The position numbers and the translations under genes were made by a program. This document shows positions 42,707-50,174 of a stretch of DNA of 64,000 bases, in pieces. Every line of letters begins with the position of its first letter. Within the stretch, counting starts at the first letter, position 1. Origin of the DNA: Albimonas pacifica (GTDB taxonomy: Bacteria > Pseudomonadota > Alphaproteobacteria > Rhodobacterales > Rhodobacteraceae). Under the pieces are notes generated by a model. That model was not told the origin of the DNA, did no database searches, and was given only the letters and a program-made list of their open reading frames with translations. The stretch lies in assembly GCF_900113695.1 (NCBI RefSeq), contig NZ_FOQH01000005.1:372001-436000 (forward strand). Direction: 5' to 3'.

Positions 42707-43188
42707 ATCCCTTGGCCGCCCGCAACCTGTGGTATAATCTCGAGCAATCGCCCGAGTCTGCTTTTGACAGGCTGCGTGGCCGGGGAGCGTCGCTGCAATC
42801 CCCCGCTCGACCTACTGCATGCGATGCTACCCCACACCCTCGCACGTTTCGTGCTATCCTAAGTTGTATGTTCGGAGACTGTGCAAGCCATGGACGGGGT
42901 ACCCGTCCAGCTTGGCAAGGGTGGCGCTTCGCCCTCCCGTTGCATCCCTCCAGACCAGGGTTTTGACAACCCGTGGACCCGTCCGGGGAGCCTTCGTGCT
43001 CCCTGCGACCCATGACGGAGGCTTTGCCTCTGCGACACCACCAAGGAGCCTTCGCGCCCCTTGGAACCCTGACAAGGGCTATCGCGCCCTTGACCACTCG
43101 CAGGAACGCCGTTCCTGCACCTTGGCCGGGTTTCGCCCCGGTGACGACAATGGAGCGGCCATTGCGCCGTGCAGCAAAGGGAGGACGC
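42707..43188. other. Noncoding region between the coupling protein and mobC, candidate leader/oriT
   Basis: This 482-bp region holds a TATAAT at 42733-42738 (weak -35 CTTGGC 16 bp upstream), a TTGACA at 42764-42769 and then the hairpin array at 42892-43163. Its place directly before mobC and the relaxase is the usual place of an origin of transfer. No protein-coding gene is supported. Confidence 0.6.
42892..43163 (+). ncRNA. Array of ten consecutive hairpins upstream of mobC
   Basis: Ten short inverted repeats follow one another with starts at 42892, 42919, 42958, 42986, 43018, 43041, 43073, 43100, 43126 and 43149, about 28 nt apart. Examples: GGACGGG-GTA-CCCGTCC, GGGAGC-CTTCGT-GCTCCC, CAAGGGC-TATCGC-GCCCTTG, GCAGGAAC-GCC-GTTCCTGC. 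Stem sequences differ, so this is not a simple tandem repeat. Many of the single-stranded linkers contain ACC or GACC. It could be a structured leader RNA, an attenuator or part of the origin of transfer. I know no family with this form. Confidence 0.6.
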
Positions 43189-43236
43189 ATGGATACATGC
43201 CCGACCGATGAACACAACGCCGGGGGCACGGCATGA
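43189..43236 (+). CDS. 15-aa leader peptide coupled to mobC
   Basis: The ORF MDTCPTDEHNAGGTA has the best ribosome site in the element (AAAGGGAGG, 7 bases before the ATG). It ends by overlapping the mobC start (ATGA). It lies directly after the hairpin array. This arrangement suggests a translated leader that controls mobC expression. Confidence 0.5.
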   Translation: MDTCPTDEHNAGGTA

Positions 43237-43718
43237 CCCAGCCGCCACCCAAGCCCAAATCCGAAAAACGCCAGCGCATCCGGCAGGTCAAAACACGCAT
43301 GACCGAGGCCGAGCATGCAGCGTTTCTCGCGCGCGCCGATAAGGCAGGACTGGCCGCCGCCGCTTTTTTGCGCGCCGCTGCCATCGGTAACGCCGGGCCG
43401 CGTGCACAGCGGCGTGTGCCTGCCGACGCGCAGGCTATGCGGCAAGTGCTTGGGCACCTTGGCAAGACAGGCAGCAATCTCAACCAGATTGCCCGCTACC
43501 TGCATACGGGCGGTATGCCTGAAACCGTCCTGCCCGATATTCGAGAAGCCCTTGCCGATCTCGCCCGCATACGCGGGCTGATCTATGATGCGCTTGGCAA
43601 AGACCCTGACTATGCCCGCGCCGTCGATCTTGCGCCGACCGTCGATCAACCGCCGCCACCCGACACCAAATCCGCGCCACCGCCGGGCGGGAAAGCCGTC
43701 CCGCCACCGGACGCGTGA
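43233..43718 (+). CDS. mobC: MobC-like mobilization accessory protein
   Basis: A 161-aa protein. Residues ~15-60 (IRQVKTRMTEAEHAAFLARADKAGL) form a ribbon-helix-helix DNA-binding unit. The segment LGHLGKTGSNLNQIARYLHTGG is the MobC hallmark. The C-terminus is a Pro-rich tail. MobC opens DNA at the nick site and assists the relaxase. It lies 22 bases upstream of the relaxase gene. Confidence 0.85.
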   Translation: MTQPPPKPKSEKRQRIRQVKTRMTEAEHAAFLARADKAGLAAAAFLRAAAIGNAGPRAQRRVPADAQAMRQVLGHLGKTGSNLNQIARYLHTGGMPETVLPDIREALADLARIRGLIYDALGKDPDYARAVDLAPTVDQPPPPDTKSAPPPGGKAVPPPDA

Positions 43719-43740
43719 GGCCCCGCATGAAAGCTATCGC

Positions 43741-45225
43741 ATGATCGTCAAGGGGGGATCACGCGGCGGGCCGGGCCAGCTTGCGAAGCACCTGATGCGC
43801 ACGGATACGAACGAGCGCATCGAGGTATTGGAATTGCATTCCGGCATCGATGATCTTTCCGCCACATTCCGCGACTGGCAGACCCTTTGCGAAGGCACGC
43901 GCGGCACCAAGGGTCTCTATCACGTCAACATCGACCCCGACGCACGCTATGACATGACGCGGCAGCAATGGGTGCGCGCGGTCGAGGTGCTGGAAAAGGA
44001 GCTGGGTCTGGACGGCCAGCCCCGCGCCGTGGTCATGCACGAAAAGAAAGGCCGCCAGCACATCCATGTTGTCTGGCAGCGCACGGACCTTGAAACCATG
44101 ACACTGCGCAGTGACAGCTATAATTATCTCGCGCATGAACGCGCCAGCCTGCGCATGGAACAAGAGTTCGGGCACGAACACGTTCCCGGCAAACACGCCA
44201 AGCGCGACCGCGAAAAGCAGGCCGCGTTCCCCCGCGCGGAAGCCACGCATGGCGAGTGGCAACAGGCCGAGCGCGCTGCGCTCTCCGTTGCCGACCGCCG
44301 TGCGCAAATTGCGGCTCTGAAAGAAACCGCCGACAATGGCGCTGCCTTCAAAGCCACCCTTGAAGATGCAGGCTACATGCTCGCGCAAGGCGACAAGCGC
44401 GACTTTGTGTTGGTGACGGAGGAAGGCTCTGTATTGAGCCTTGGCCGCGAACTGAAAATGAAAGCCGCCGAGGTGCGCGCCTTCATGGCGGATGTGGATC
44501 GCGCCGCACTGCCGACAGCCGCCGAGGCGAAGGCCATGCAACGGGTGCGTGAAGATGCGCCCGCACCGGAAGCGATCACGCCACCATCACCGGAAGAACA
44601 GACACCGCCTGTTGCCGAAGATCGGCCCGCCGCGCCCGAAGAGGTGCAGCAGCCGGATCTTCCACCTGCGCTTGATCCTGTGGTCGCGCGGGCGCTTGAT
44701 GAGCGCCAGCGACAGGAAGTCGAGAAACTTGCCGCGTGGCATGACACCGAAGCGCGGCATCTCGATCATGTGCTATCCATCGAGTTGCAGGAAAAGCTGG
44801 ATCACCAAGCGGCGATGCACTCCGCCGCGCGTGATCGTCTCAAGCGCGAGACAGAAGAAAAGCGCAGCGGCATCGACGGCTTCATAGACGCTTTGCAAAA
44901 CCGCTTGAATCCGGGACGCGGCGCGGAACAACGTGCCGCCCGTGAAAAGGCGTGGCGGCAGCTTCACGCGCAACAGGCGCGCGAGCGGCACGACATGCAA
45001 GTGTTGTGGGAGCAGACCCACGCCGAGCAGCGCGAGGAATTGCGCGAGCGTCATGCGCAGCAGCGGCGCGAACAGGCCGCGCAATTCGCCGCCGAGCGTC
45101 AACGCTACACCGAGGATGCCGAACGCGCCGCCGAATTGCGCAGGCGCATCGAGGAAGAACGCAGAATAGAAGAACAGCAGCGCCAGGCGCGGCGGGACAC
45201 AGGCCCGCCGGGGCGGACAAAGTAA
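43741..45225 (+). CDS. Relaxase/mobilization nuclease
   Basis: A 494-aa protein. The N-terminal ~200 residues are the relaxase domain, starting MIVKGGSRGGPGQLAKHLMR and including the metal-binding histidines in RQHIHVVWQR. It would nick the origin of transfer and lead the DNA into the recipient. The C-terminal half is a long Glu/Arg/Gln-rich coiled coil (from ~residue 340: EQREELRERHAQQRREQAA). The stop TAA directly follows AAG in a run ACAAAG, and a -1 shift there would continue into the next ORF. The ATG at 43741 is the family-typical start. Confidence 0.88.
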   Translation: MIVKGGSRGGPGQLAKHLMRTDTNERIEVLELHSGIDDLSATFRDWQTLCEGTRGTKGLYHVNIDPDARYDMTRQQWVRAVEVLEKELGLDGQPRAVVMHEKKGRQHIHVVWQRTDLETMTLRSDSYNYLAHERASLRMEQEFGHEHVPGKHAKRDREKQAAFPRAEATHGEWQQAERAALSVADRRAQIAALKETADNGAAFKATLEDAGYMLAQGDKRDFVLVTEEGSVLSLGRELKMKAAEVRAFMADVDRAALPTAAEAKAMQRVREDAPAPEAITPPSPEEQTPPVAEDRPAAPEEVQQPDLPPALDPVVARALDERQRQEVEKLAAWHDTEARHLDHVLSIELQEKLDHQAAMHSAARDRLKRETEEKRSGIDGFIDALQNRLNPGRGAEQRAAREKAWRQLHAQQARERHDMQVLWEQTHAEQREELRERHAQQRREQAAQFAAERQRYTEDAERAAELRRRIEEERRIEEQQRQARRDTGPPGRTK

Positions 45226-45566
45226 GCGGCTCGCGTTTTCTGCAACCGGAACCGGGCCGCACAGCGGAACAACAGGTTGCCAGCAATGACGAGGCCGAAG
45301 ACGATCTCGACGCGCCGCCAGAACTGACGCCGGGATTCATGCCGTCATTCCGGCGCGTGATCTCGCGCTTCATGAAGCCCGCCAAGCGCCGCAGAAAGAA
45401 CCGCCGCAGAAAACGCGGCCTGCGCGCGCTCTTGTCGAAATTCATGAAGCCACAATCACGGTTCATGCAACCGCCGCAAACAGCGACACCGCCAAAGCCC
45501 GAACCACCGAAAACACCGTCGCCGTTAAAACCGAGTTTTAAGGATAAGTCGGGGCCGACTATGTAG
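45213..45566 (+). CDS. Lys/Arg-rich ORF overlapping the relaxase end, start unclear
   Basis: About 117 codons remain open in the -1 frame relative to the relaxase (ADKVSGSRFLQPEPG onward). They include the acidic stretch DEAEDDLDAPPELTPGF, a very basic core PAKRRRKNRRRKRG and a Pro-rich end. No ATG, GTG or TTG is found near its beginning; the first ATG is at 45339. It may be joined to the relaxase by -1 frameshifting at A-AAG (45219-45222), use a non-standard start, or have lost its start codon by mutation. The product composition suggests nucleic-acid binding. Confidence 0.45.
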   Translation, partial: ADKVSGSRFLQPEPGRTAEQQVASNDEAEDDLDAPPELTPGFMPSFRRVISRFMKPAKRRRKNRRRKRGLRALLSKFMKPQSRFMQPPQTATPPKPEPPKTPSPLKPSFKDKSGPTM

Positions 45567-45915
45567 CGAGAAGCTGGCGCTTGCTGATCGCTTTTTTGAT
45601 CCAATCTGATAGCCTGACCCGCGTGCGGGTGAACGACGAGAGATAATGCTTCGCCGCGTGCGGATCGCCATCGACGCAACGCCGCCCAGGGCGGCAGTGC
45701 CCCGGCATTTCCGGCGCGTCGATCCCGACCAGACGCACCCGCTGGCCGTCACAGCGGAAAGTGTCGCCATCGCCGATATCCGGCTGATAGCAGGCGACAT
45801 CGGGCGCGTTGACGTTTGCTTTGCCAAACACAATGCCGGCAGTCCCGAGAAAGGCGACAATGACCACCGCCGCTTCGTAGGGGGAGCGGCGTCTTTTACT
45901 ATTTCTGCGCCGCAT
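45559..45915 (-). CDS. Thermonuclease (SNase)-like protein, C-terminally shortened
   Basis: A 118-aa protein with a membrane-anchor or signal segment (YEAAVVIVAFLGTAGIVFG), then IGDGDTFRCDGQRVRLVGIDAPEM, the staphylococcal-nuclease-like opening with the calcium Asp and a catalytic Arg. Family members carry a further ~40-60 residues with the second catalytic Arg in an ERDRYGRT-type motif. Here the frame ends after VRLSDWIKKAISKRQLLAT. It is probably truncated and inactive. It overlaps the previous ORF tail-to-tail by 8 bases. Confidence 0.7.
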   Translation of the reverse strand: MRRRNSKRRRSPYEAAVVIVAFLGTAGIVFGKANVNAPDVACYQPDIGDGDTFRCDGQRVRLVGIDAPEMPGHCRPGRRCVDGDPHAAKHYLSSFTRTRVRLSDWIKKAISKRQLLAT

Positions 45916-45993
45916 TATCCTTTGAAATTTAATGATATTACGATGTATATATTAAATAATTCCGAACTTCCTATGTATATATGAATTACATTA

Positions 45994-46022
45994 TTGACCA
46001 ATAATTGCGTATCTATTATATC
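45994..46022 (+). promoter_or_regulatory. Promoter of the AT-rich sulfotransferase/glycosyltransferase cargo
   Basis: TTGACC (45994-45999), a 17-bp spacer and TATATC (46017-46022) stand 28 bases before the first cargo ATG. The surrounding DNA is the most AT-rich of the window, and ATGTATATAT is repeated 30 bp apart (45943-45952 and 45973-45982), possibly a regulator site. Confidence 0.55.
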
Positions 46023-46049
46023 CGAAATATAAAATAATAACCAGCGGGA

Positions 46050-46842
46050 ATGATTTTGATTTTATCAGAGGCAAATAAGTTTGTTTTCATTAAAGGGGTT
46101 AAGGTCGCGGGAACAAGTGTGGAGATGGCACTGTCGCGTTACTGTAGCGATGGATGTATCATCACCCCTATTACCCCGATTGACGAAATTGCCAGACTGG
46201 GAATGGGTAGAGGGGCGCAAAATTATTCGGATGCCCCGCATCAAGAGAAAATCTACCTCAAGAGACTGATGCACCAAAGCAAAAGCTCTATCAAGAATAT
46301 CACCCCTCGCGTCTCTAAGTACTTTTTGCGCAGGATTCGCCCTCCTGAGGGGAGGTACTACAACCACATGCCGCTATCAGAAGTAATGCGGCTTCAGAAT
46401 ATTGATGATGGGATGCAAATCGCTTGCATTGAGCGCAGTCCCTACAGAAAAGTACTGTCCTGGGCGAACATGCGGCTTTCGATGAAAAAATACAAATCCG
46501 GCGGGCTTATGCAGGCCGATAGGAAAGACCTCAGGCCATTTCTGGATACGGCATTACGCGGCGATGACTACAAGGCCGTTTTGAACATTGATAGATACAA
46601 GGATGTGTCTGGGAAAATCGCAGTTAAGAGGATTTTTAAATACGAGAATATTCAGAACGATCTTAAAGATTTTGTAGATACGTTCGGCCGAGATGATGTG
46701 AGTTTAGATATTCCTCACGCAAAAAAAGGGCTTAATGTCGAACGAGCTTCCTCTGGATGCTTATTTTTCTAAAGATCATATCAAGCGTATCAATGAGGTG
46801 TTTGAAGAGGAATTCTCCTTCTTCGGATATGATAAGATTTAA
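46050..46842 (+). pseudogene. Sulfotransferase family gene with a frameshift in an A7 run
   Basis: The first frame gives 240 residues and opens MILILSEANKFVFIKGVKVAG; KVAGTS is the PAPS-binding loop. It ends prematurely at 46772 after LNVERASSGCLFF. From 46736 another frame (MSNELPLDAYFSKDHIKRIN to FFGYDKI, stop 46840-46842) carries the normal family C-terminus. The switch lies at a run of seven A (just before GGGCTT, near 46725). Six A would give one continuous reading frame. It may be a mutated gene, a phase-variable switch, transcript slippage or a sequencing error. AT-rich codon use marks it as foreign even within the element. Confidence 0.7.
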
Positions 46843-46859
46843 ATTTTGCGGTCGGAAAC

Positions 46860-47669
46860 GTGCATATATTTGTCATTAGTTTGAAAGATTCAAAATCACG
46901 CCGAGACCGAATTAATGGCCGATTGGCGGAATTGGGTTTGAGGGCCGAGGTGTTTGACGCCATCGACGCGCGATCAACACCGGATGCGAAGCTCGAATAC
47001 AGCAAGATCAGGCGACGACTCTTCTACGGCAAGGGGATGACTGCCGGGGAAGTCGGCTGCGCTCGCTCGCACCTTGCGGTTTATGCCGAGGTTGTGCGGC
47101 GTGGACTGGAGTGCGCACTGATCTTGGAAGACGATGCTCTTCTGCTGGACGATCTTCCGCAGGCTTTGCGTGTGATCGAGGGGCTCCGAGAAAGATGGGA
47201 TATTATACGCTTCTTGGGTAAGCCCAAGCATGTGAGGCGATCCAGGATCGTGCGCCATCTGGAAGGCGAACTAACCCTTCGCCGACTGTACGGCACCCCG
47301 GCCGGAGCATACGGCTATGTCGTAAACAAGCGGGCAGCGGAGAGGCTTCTGCATCTCGGCCGCGCGCTATGGGCCCCCATCGACGTTATGCACGGACAGG
47401 TTTGGCGACATCGGCTGCGTGCGTTCTGCGTCGCACCGTCGCCAATCCTGCCAGATTTTGATGTGGAATCGACAATCGGCGAAAGCCGTTTTGAGAAGTC
47501 TCGCAAGCTGGTCGGGATAGAAAGGCTATACTTTCCCCTGACGAGACTCGCCTTCAAAATTTCCGAAATGCTTATGAAGCAAATTTTCTATTTTGGCGCC
47601 GTAGCGGCGGACTATGTGGAGAGAAAATCAATAAAACCAAAGAAAAAAAATGATGCCGTCTTCAATTAA
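46860..47669 (+). CDS. Glycosyltransferase family 25 (LOS/surface glycan biosynthesis)
   Basis: A 269-aa protein beginning MHIFVISLKDSKSRRDRI (GTG start at 46860). GEVGCARSHLAVYAEVVRRG and CALILEDDALLLDDLP, with the EDDA acidic motif that binds the metal/nucleotide-sugar, are GT25 signatures, as in LgtB/LpsA-like enzymes. It adds a sugar to lipooligosaccharide or a similar glycan at the cytoplasmic membrane. It follows the frameshifted sulfotransferase by 17 bases and overlaps the next sulfotransferase by 20 bases. Confidence 0.85.
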   Translation: MHIFVISLKDSKSRRDRINGRLAELGLRAEVFDAIDARSTPDAKLEYSKIRRRLFYGKGMTAGEVGCARSHLAVYAEVVRRGLECALILEDDALLLDDLPQALRVIEGLRERWDIIRFLGKPKHVRRSRIVRHLEGELTLRRLYGTPAGAYGYVVNKRAAERLLHLGRALWAPIDVMHGQVWRHRLRAFCVAPSPILPDFDVESTIGESRFEKSRKLVGIERLYFPLTRLAFKISEMLMKQIFYFGAVAADYVERKSIKPKKKNDAVFN

Positions 47670-48444
47670 AAAAAAGGGGCTACAGTTCTACTCGCCATTC
47701 ACGCTCGCACTTGAGATGGCCGCGCGGCCTCTGTTGCCCAAGAAACCACATATTTTGATCGCTTGTATGATGAAGTCGGGTTCGACATTTTTGGCACACG
47801 CCCTTGCCGCGCATAGTGGGTTGCGGCGCGTGCGCCTCACGCCAGCATGGGGAGCGCGGGAGCAGGAACTGTGCGAGCTACGTCTATCGCGTTACAATCA
47901 CTCAGCCTATGTAGCCCAGCATCATATCAAGCATAGCGAGTGGACTGACGAGCTGATCGCCAGATACAGGCTTACGCCGATAGTCCTGGTGAGAGATTTG
48001 TTCGATATTGTGGTCAGTCTCAGGGATCATATCCGGCGCGAAAATCGCATCATGACCGTTGCTGAAATCTCTGAACGTCACGCCGCGCTGCCAGACAATG
48101 ATTTGGAAGAAGTAATCGTTGATCTTGCAATCCCATGGTTTGTGCAATTTTACGTTGGCTGGCGATCCGTTCCAAATGCACGCTTCGTCAGGTTTGAAGA
48201 GATGATCGCTGACCCGGCTGCAACAATGATGGAGATTTTGAAGGCGGGTGGAGTGGCAACAAACCCGGAGGCGTGCGAAGACGCACTCGCCCAGATCAGC
48301 GAGAAAAAGAATCGATTCAACAAAGGGGTCGTTGGCCGTGGGGCGCACCTGTCGGACGCAAACAAGGAACGCATCAAAAAGCTGTTGATGCACTATCCGG
48401 AAGTCCATGGCGACCCGTATATCAAGGACATGCTCGCTCGTTAG
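47650..48444 (+). CDS. Sulfotransferase family protein
   Basis: A 264-aa protein. The 5'-phosphosulfate loop reads ACMMKSGSTFLAHALAAH, and the 3'-phosphate-binding region is VLVRDLFDIVVSLRDHIRRE. Both fit PAPS-dependent carbohydrate sulfotransferases. The C-terminal basic helix region includes KKNRFNKGVVGRGAHLS, comparable to the RKGxxGDW-like element of the family. It is likely to sulfate the glycan extended by the GT25 enzyme. Start codons ATGATG at 47650 overlap the GT25 end. Confidence 0.82.
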   Translation: MMPSSIKKKGLQFYSPFTLALEMAARPLLPKKPHILIACMMKSGSTFLAHALAAHSGLRRVRLTPAWGAREQELCELRLSRYNHSAYVAQHHIKHSEWTDELIARYRLTPIVLVRDLFDIVVSLRDHIRRENRIMTVAEISERHAALPDNDLEEVIVDLAIPWFVQFYVGWRSVPNARFVRFEEMIADPAATMMEILKAGGVATNPEACEDALAQISEKKNRFNKGVVGRGAHLSDANKERIKKLLMHYPEVHGDPYIKDMLAR

Positions 48445-48665
48445 AGACCTCTGGCGAGAAGCCTGAACCGGCTGCCAGTTAAATGTGTTTTCTGGAAAAT
48501 GACGGGCGTTCTTCCACTTGTGCGCAATGCTACTCAAACAGTTTTAGCTTCCTATAGTTTTTAGGATTCAGGCGCGTCCAGCAGATGCCGGAGCAGGCTC
48601 TATGCGCCTTGCGCACCGGGCCGCTGAAACGTCCCGGCCATACGGTAACGATCCCTCGCGCATAT

Positions 48666-48682
48666 GCTGACCTAAGGTCAGC
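48666..48682. promoter_or_regulatory. Inverted repeat upstream of ardA
   Basis: GCTGACC-TAA-GGTCAGC has 7-bp arms and a 3-base centre, 240 bases before ardA. It is a candidate operator. Confidence 0.35.
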
Positions 48683-48716
48683 GATCAGGCGCGGCCTTGT
48701 GCCGCGATCTTCTTCC

Positions 48717-48736
48717 GGCGGCTTTGGCCGCCTTTT
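48717..48736 (+). terminator. Rho-independent terminator before ardA
   Basis: The stem GGCGGC / GCCGCC with a TTTG loop is followed by TTTT. It may end transcripts from the cargo genes or attenuate an ardA leader. Confidence 0.7.
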
Positions 48737-48922
48737 CTGTTTCGGGCCTGCGGCCCCTTTGCCGTCAAGGCCAAGCCCTTTCGGGCGGAATACGGCGACC
48801 GTGTAGTCGCTGCGCTCCGGCCCGCACCATCCGCCGTTTTCCGGTCTGGACGGCAAGAACCCCGCTCATTGCCGCGTGGCTAGTCGGTTGCATGCGCAAC
48901 CGCTAACCCAAAGGAAAAAACA

Positions 48923-49453
48923 ATGAGAAACAACACCACGACAGAACAACCCCGCATCTATGTGGCCTGTCTTGCGGCCTATAATAACGGCTATTTGCAC
49001 GGCGCGTGGATCGACGCCGCGCAGGAGCCATGGGCGATCTATGACGCTGTGCGCGTCATGCTGAAGGCTTCCCCCATCGAGAACGCCGAGGAATGGGCGA
49101 TCCATGATTATGAGGGCTTTGGCGGCATCCGCCTGTCAGAATACGAAGGTTTCGAGCGCGTCAGCCAGCTTGCGGCCTTTATTGCCGAGCATGGCGACAT
49201 CGGTGCGGCCTTGCTGGACTATTACAGCGGCGATCTGGACGAGGCACGGCAGGCTTTGGACGACCGCCACCTTGGCGCATATGCCAGCCTTGCCGATTAC
49301 GTGCAGGACGTAACGGAGGAAACAACCGCGATTCCTCAATCCTTGCGCTACTATATTGACTGGCAAGCCATGGCGCGGGATGCCGAATTGAGCGGCGACC
49401 TGTTCACCATCCAGACCGCACATGACGCCGTGCATGTGTTTGCGGGGTGCTGA
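48923..49453 (+). CDS. ardA: Antirestriction protein ArdA
   Basis: A 176-aa acidic DNA mimic that blocks type I restriction enzymes during entry into a new host. The family pattern is visible: PRIYVACLAAYNNGYLHGAW, then AEEWAIHDYEGFGGIRLSEY and the middle ARQALDDRHLGAYASLADYV. AAAGG precedes the start by 8 bases. It overlaps or abuts the following small gene. Its presence supports transfer between strains as a single strand. Confidence 0.93.
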   Translation: MRNNTTTEQPRIYVACLAAYNNGYLHGAWIDAAQEPWAIYDAVRVMLKASPIENAEEWAIHDYEGFGGIRLSEYEGFERVSQLAAFIAEHGDIGAALLDYYSGDLDEARQALDDRHLGAYASLADYVQDVTEETTAIPQSLRYYIDWQAMARDAELSGDLFTIQTAHDAVHVFAGC

Positions 49454-49455
49454 CC

Positions 49456-49758
49456 ATGGAACAGCAACCCCAAATCCAAATCCACCGCTTCACATGGCAA
49501 AGCATCGAGATTGAGACCATCTATAACCCCTGTAGATGGGGCGTAATCGCCCACCTTGAAATCCGCAGTATCAAGCCCGAGCGTGCGCCGCTGCCGATCA
49601 CGGAAACAGGCTATCGCTCGCATTTCCACCCGTGCGGCACCATGGAGGCCAACGGCGGTGACGTTGTGGCGCATATCACGGCATGGCTGGACGAGGAAGC
49701 CGCCACACCTGCATGGCGGCGCTACGTTGAAGCCAGTCGGCAAGGTACATTGTTTTGA
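49456..49758 (+). CDS. Hypothetical protein coupled to ardA
   Basis: A 100-aa protein beginning MEQQPQIQIHRFTWQSIEIE, predicted strand-rich in its first half, with TGYRSHFHPCGTMEANGGDVV in the middle. The ATG is two bases after the ardA stop, so translation is coupled. A very strong terminator begins inside its stop codon. Similar small proteins follow ardA in other alphaproteobacterial elements (recollection). No function is known. Confidence 0.65.
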   Translation: MEQQPQIQIHRFTWQSIEIETIYNPCRWGVIAHLEIRSIKPERAPLPITETGYRSHFHPCGTMEANGGDVVAHITAWLDEEAATPAWRRYVEASRQGTLF

Positions 49759-49802
49759 AAGACAGAAAGGCCGCTCAACCGTGAGCGGCCTTTCTGTCTT
49801 TC
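49757..49802 (+). terminator. Strong bidirectional terminator after ardA operon
   Basis: Two perfect 21-bp arms (49757-49777 and 49782-49802) enclose the loop ACCG. The A-rich and T-rich ends make it functional on both strands. It overlaps the stop codon of the preceding gene. Confidence 0.9.
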
Positions 49803-50099
49803 ATCCCGCCCGACCCACCCCTGAACGGTCGGCGCGGCTTAGGCCGCGCCGTTATTGCCGGCAGCATCCTACGCTCTGATACGGCGCGCCGCACCACAGC
49901 GGCAGCAACGAGGTGATCTAGAATCGTTTGATGATCCGGCAGGGCAAGCCGACTGATCGGCACGTTTGCGGGGCATCAGAACGCACACTGCGCGCGCGTC
50001 CGCGAAGCGATTCCGCAAATCTTTCTGCACAATACCTACACAGGCCAAAATGGCCTATTTTTATCTTTATATTTCAGATGGTTCGACAAATCCAAAGAT
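49803..50099. other. Right end of the element, noncoding
   Basis: No gene is seen. The last ~80 bases are AT-rich and contain TTTCTGCACA (50022-50031) and ACCTACACAGG (50034-50044), the same motifs as at the left end. They are therefore likely integrase arm sites. Confidence 0.55.
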
Positions 50100-50117
50100 T
50101 TGGAGCGGGTGAAGGGA
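50100..50117. repeat. Right attachment-site copy
   Basis: TTGGAGCGGGTGAAGGGA is identical to 30832-30849. All but its first base lies inside the tRNA-Gly gene. Confidence 0.9.
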
Positions 50118-50174
50118 ATCGAACCCTCGTCGTAAGCTTGGGAAGCTTCTGCTCTACCATTGAGCTACACCCGC
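50101..50174 (-). tRNA. tRNA-Gly, anticodon CCC
   Basis: The gene is 74 nt with encoded CCA. The acceptor stem GCGGGTG pairs with CACCCGC. The D arm is GCTC/GAGC, and the anticodon loop is TTCCCAA, giving CCC. The T arm reads AGGGTTCGATTCCCT. The outermost anticodon-stem pair is a G-A mismatch. Its 3' end is the integration site of the element, which restores the full tRNA sequence. Confidence 0.95.

Larger units (their letters stand above)
48445..48922. other. Intergenic region upstream of ardA
   Basis: This 478-bp stretch contains the near-palindrome GCTGACC-TAA-GGTCAGC (48666-48682) and the terminator at 48717-48736. Otherwise it is free of recognisable genes. Long 5' regions are usual for ardA-type antirestriction genes. 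Confidence 0.6.
30832..50117. mobile_element. Integrative mobilizable element inserted in tRNA-Gly(CCC)
   Basis: The ~19.3-kb element is bounded by the 18-bp direct repeats TTGGAGCGGGTGAAGGGA at 30832 and 50100. It encodes a tyrosine integrase next to the left end, relaxase, MobC, a coupling protein, ArdA and a restriction-modification system, but no type IV secretion channel genes. It would therefore depend on a helper for transfer. Base composition drops sharply from that of the chromosome at both boundaries and is lowest in the sulfotransferase cargo. Unusually, the intact tRNA gene is at the end opposite the integrase. Confidence 0.93.

Noticed and set aside
42892-43163. CRISPR array
   Set aside because: Spacing is regular, but there is no conserved direct repeat and no cas gene. 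The regularity is of hairpins with different sequences.
42707-43232. Protein-coding frames through the hairpin array
   Set aside because: Several frames are open on both strands because of the short repeats, but none has a ribosome site except the 15-aa leader. The inverted repeats explain the pattern better.
30850-50100. Self-transmissible conjugative element
   Set aside because: Relaxase, MobC and coupling protein are present, but no VirB/Tra channel genes were found, so mobilizable is the better term.
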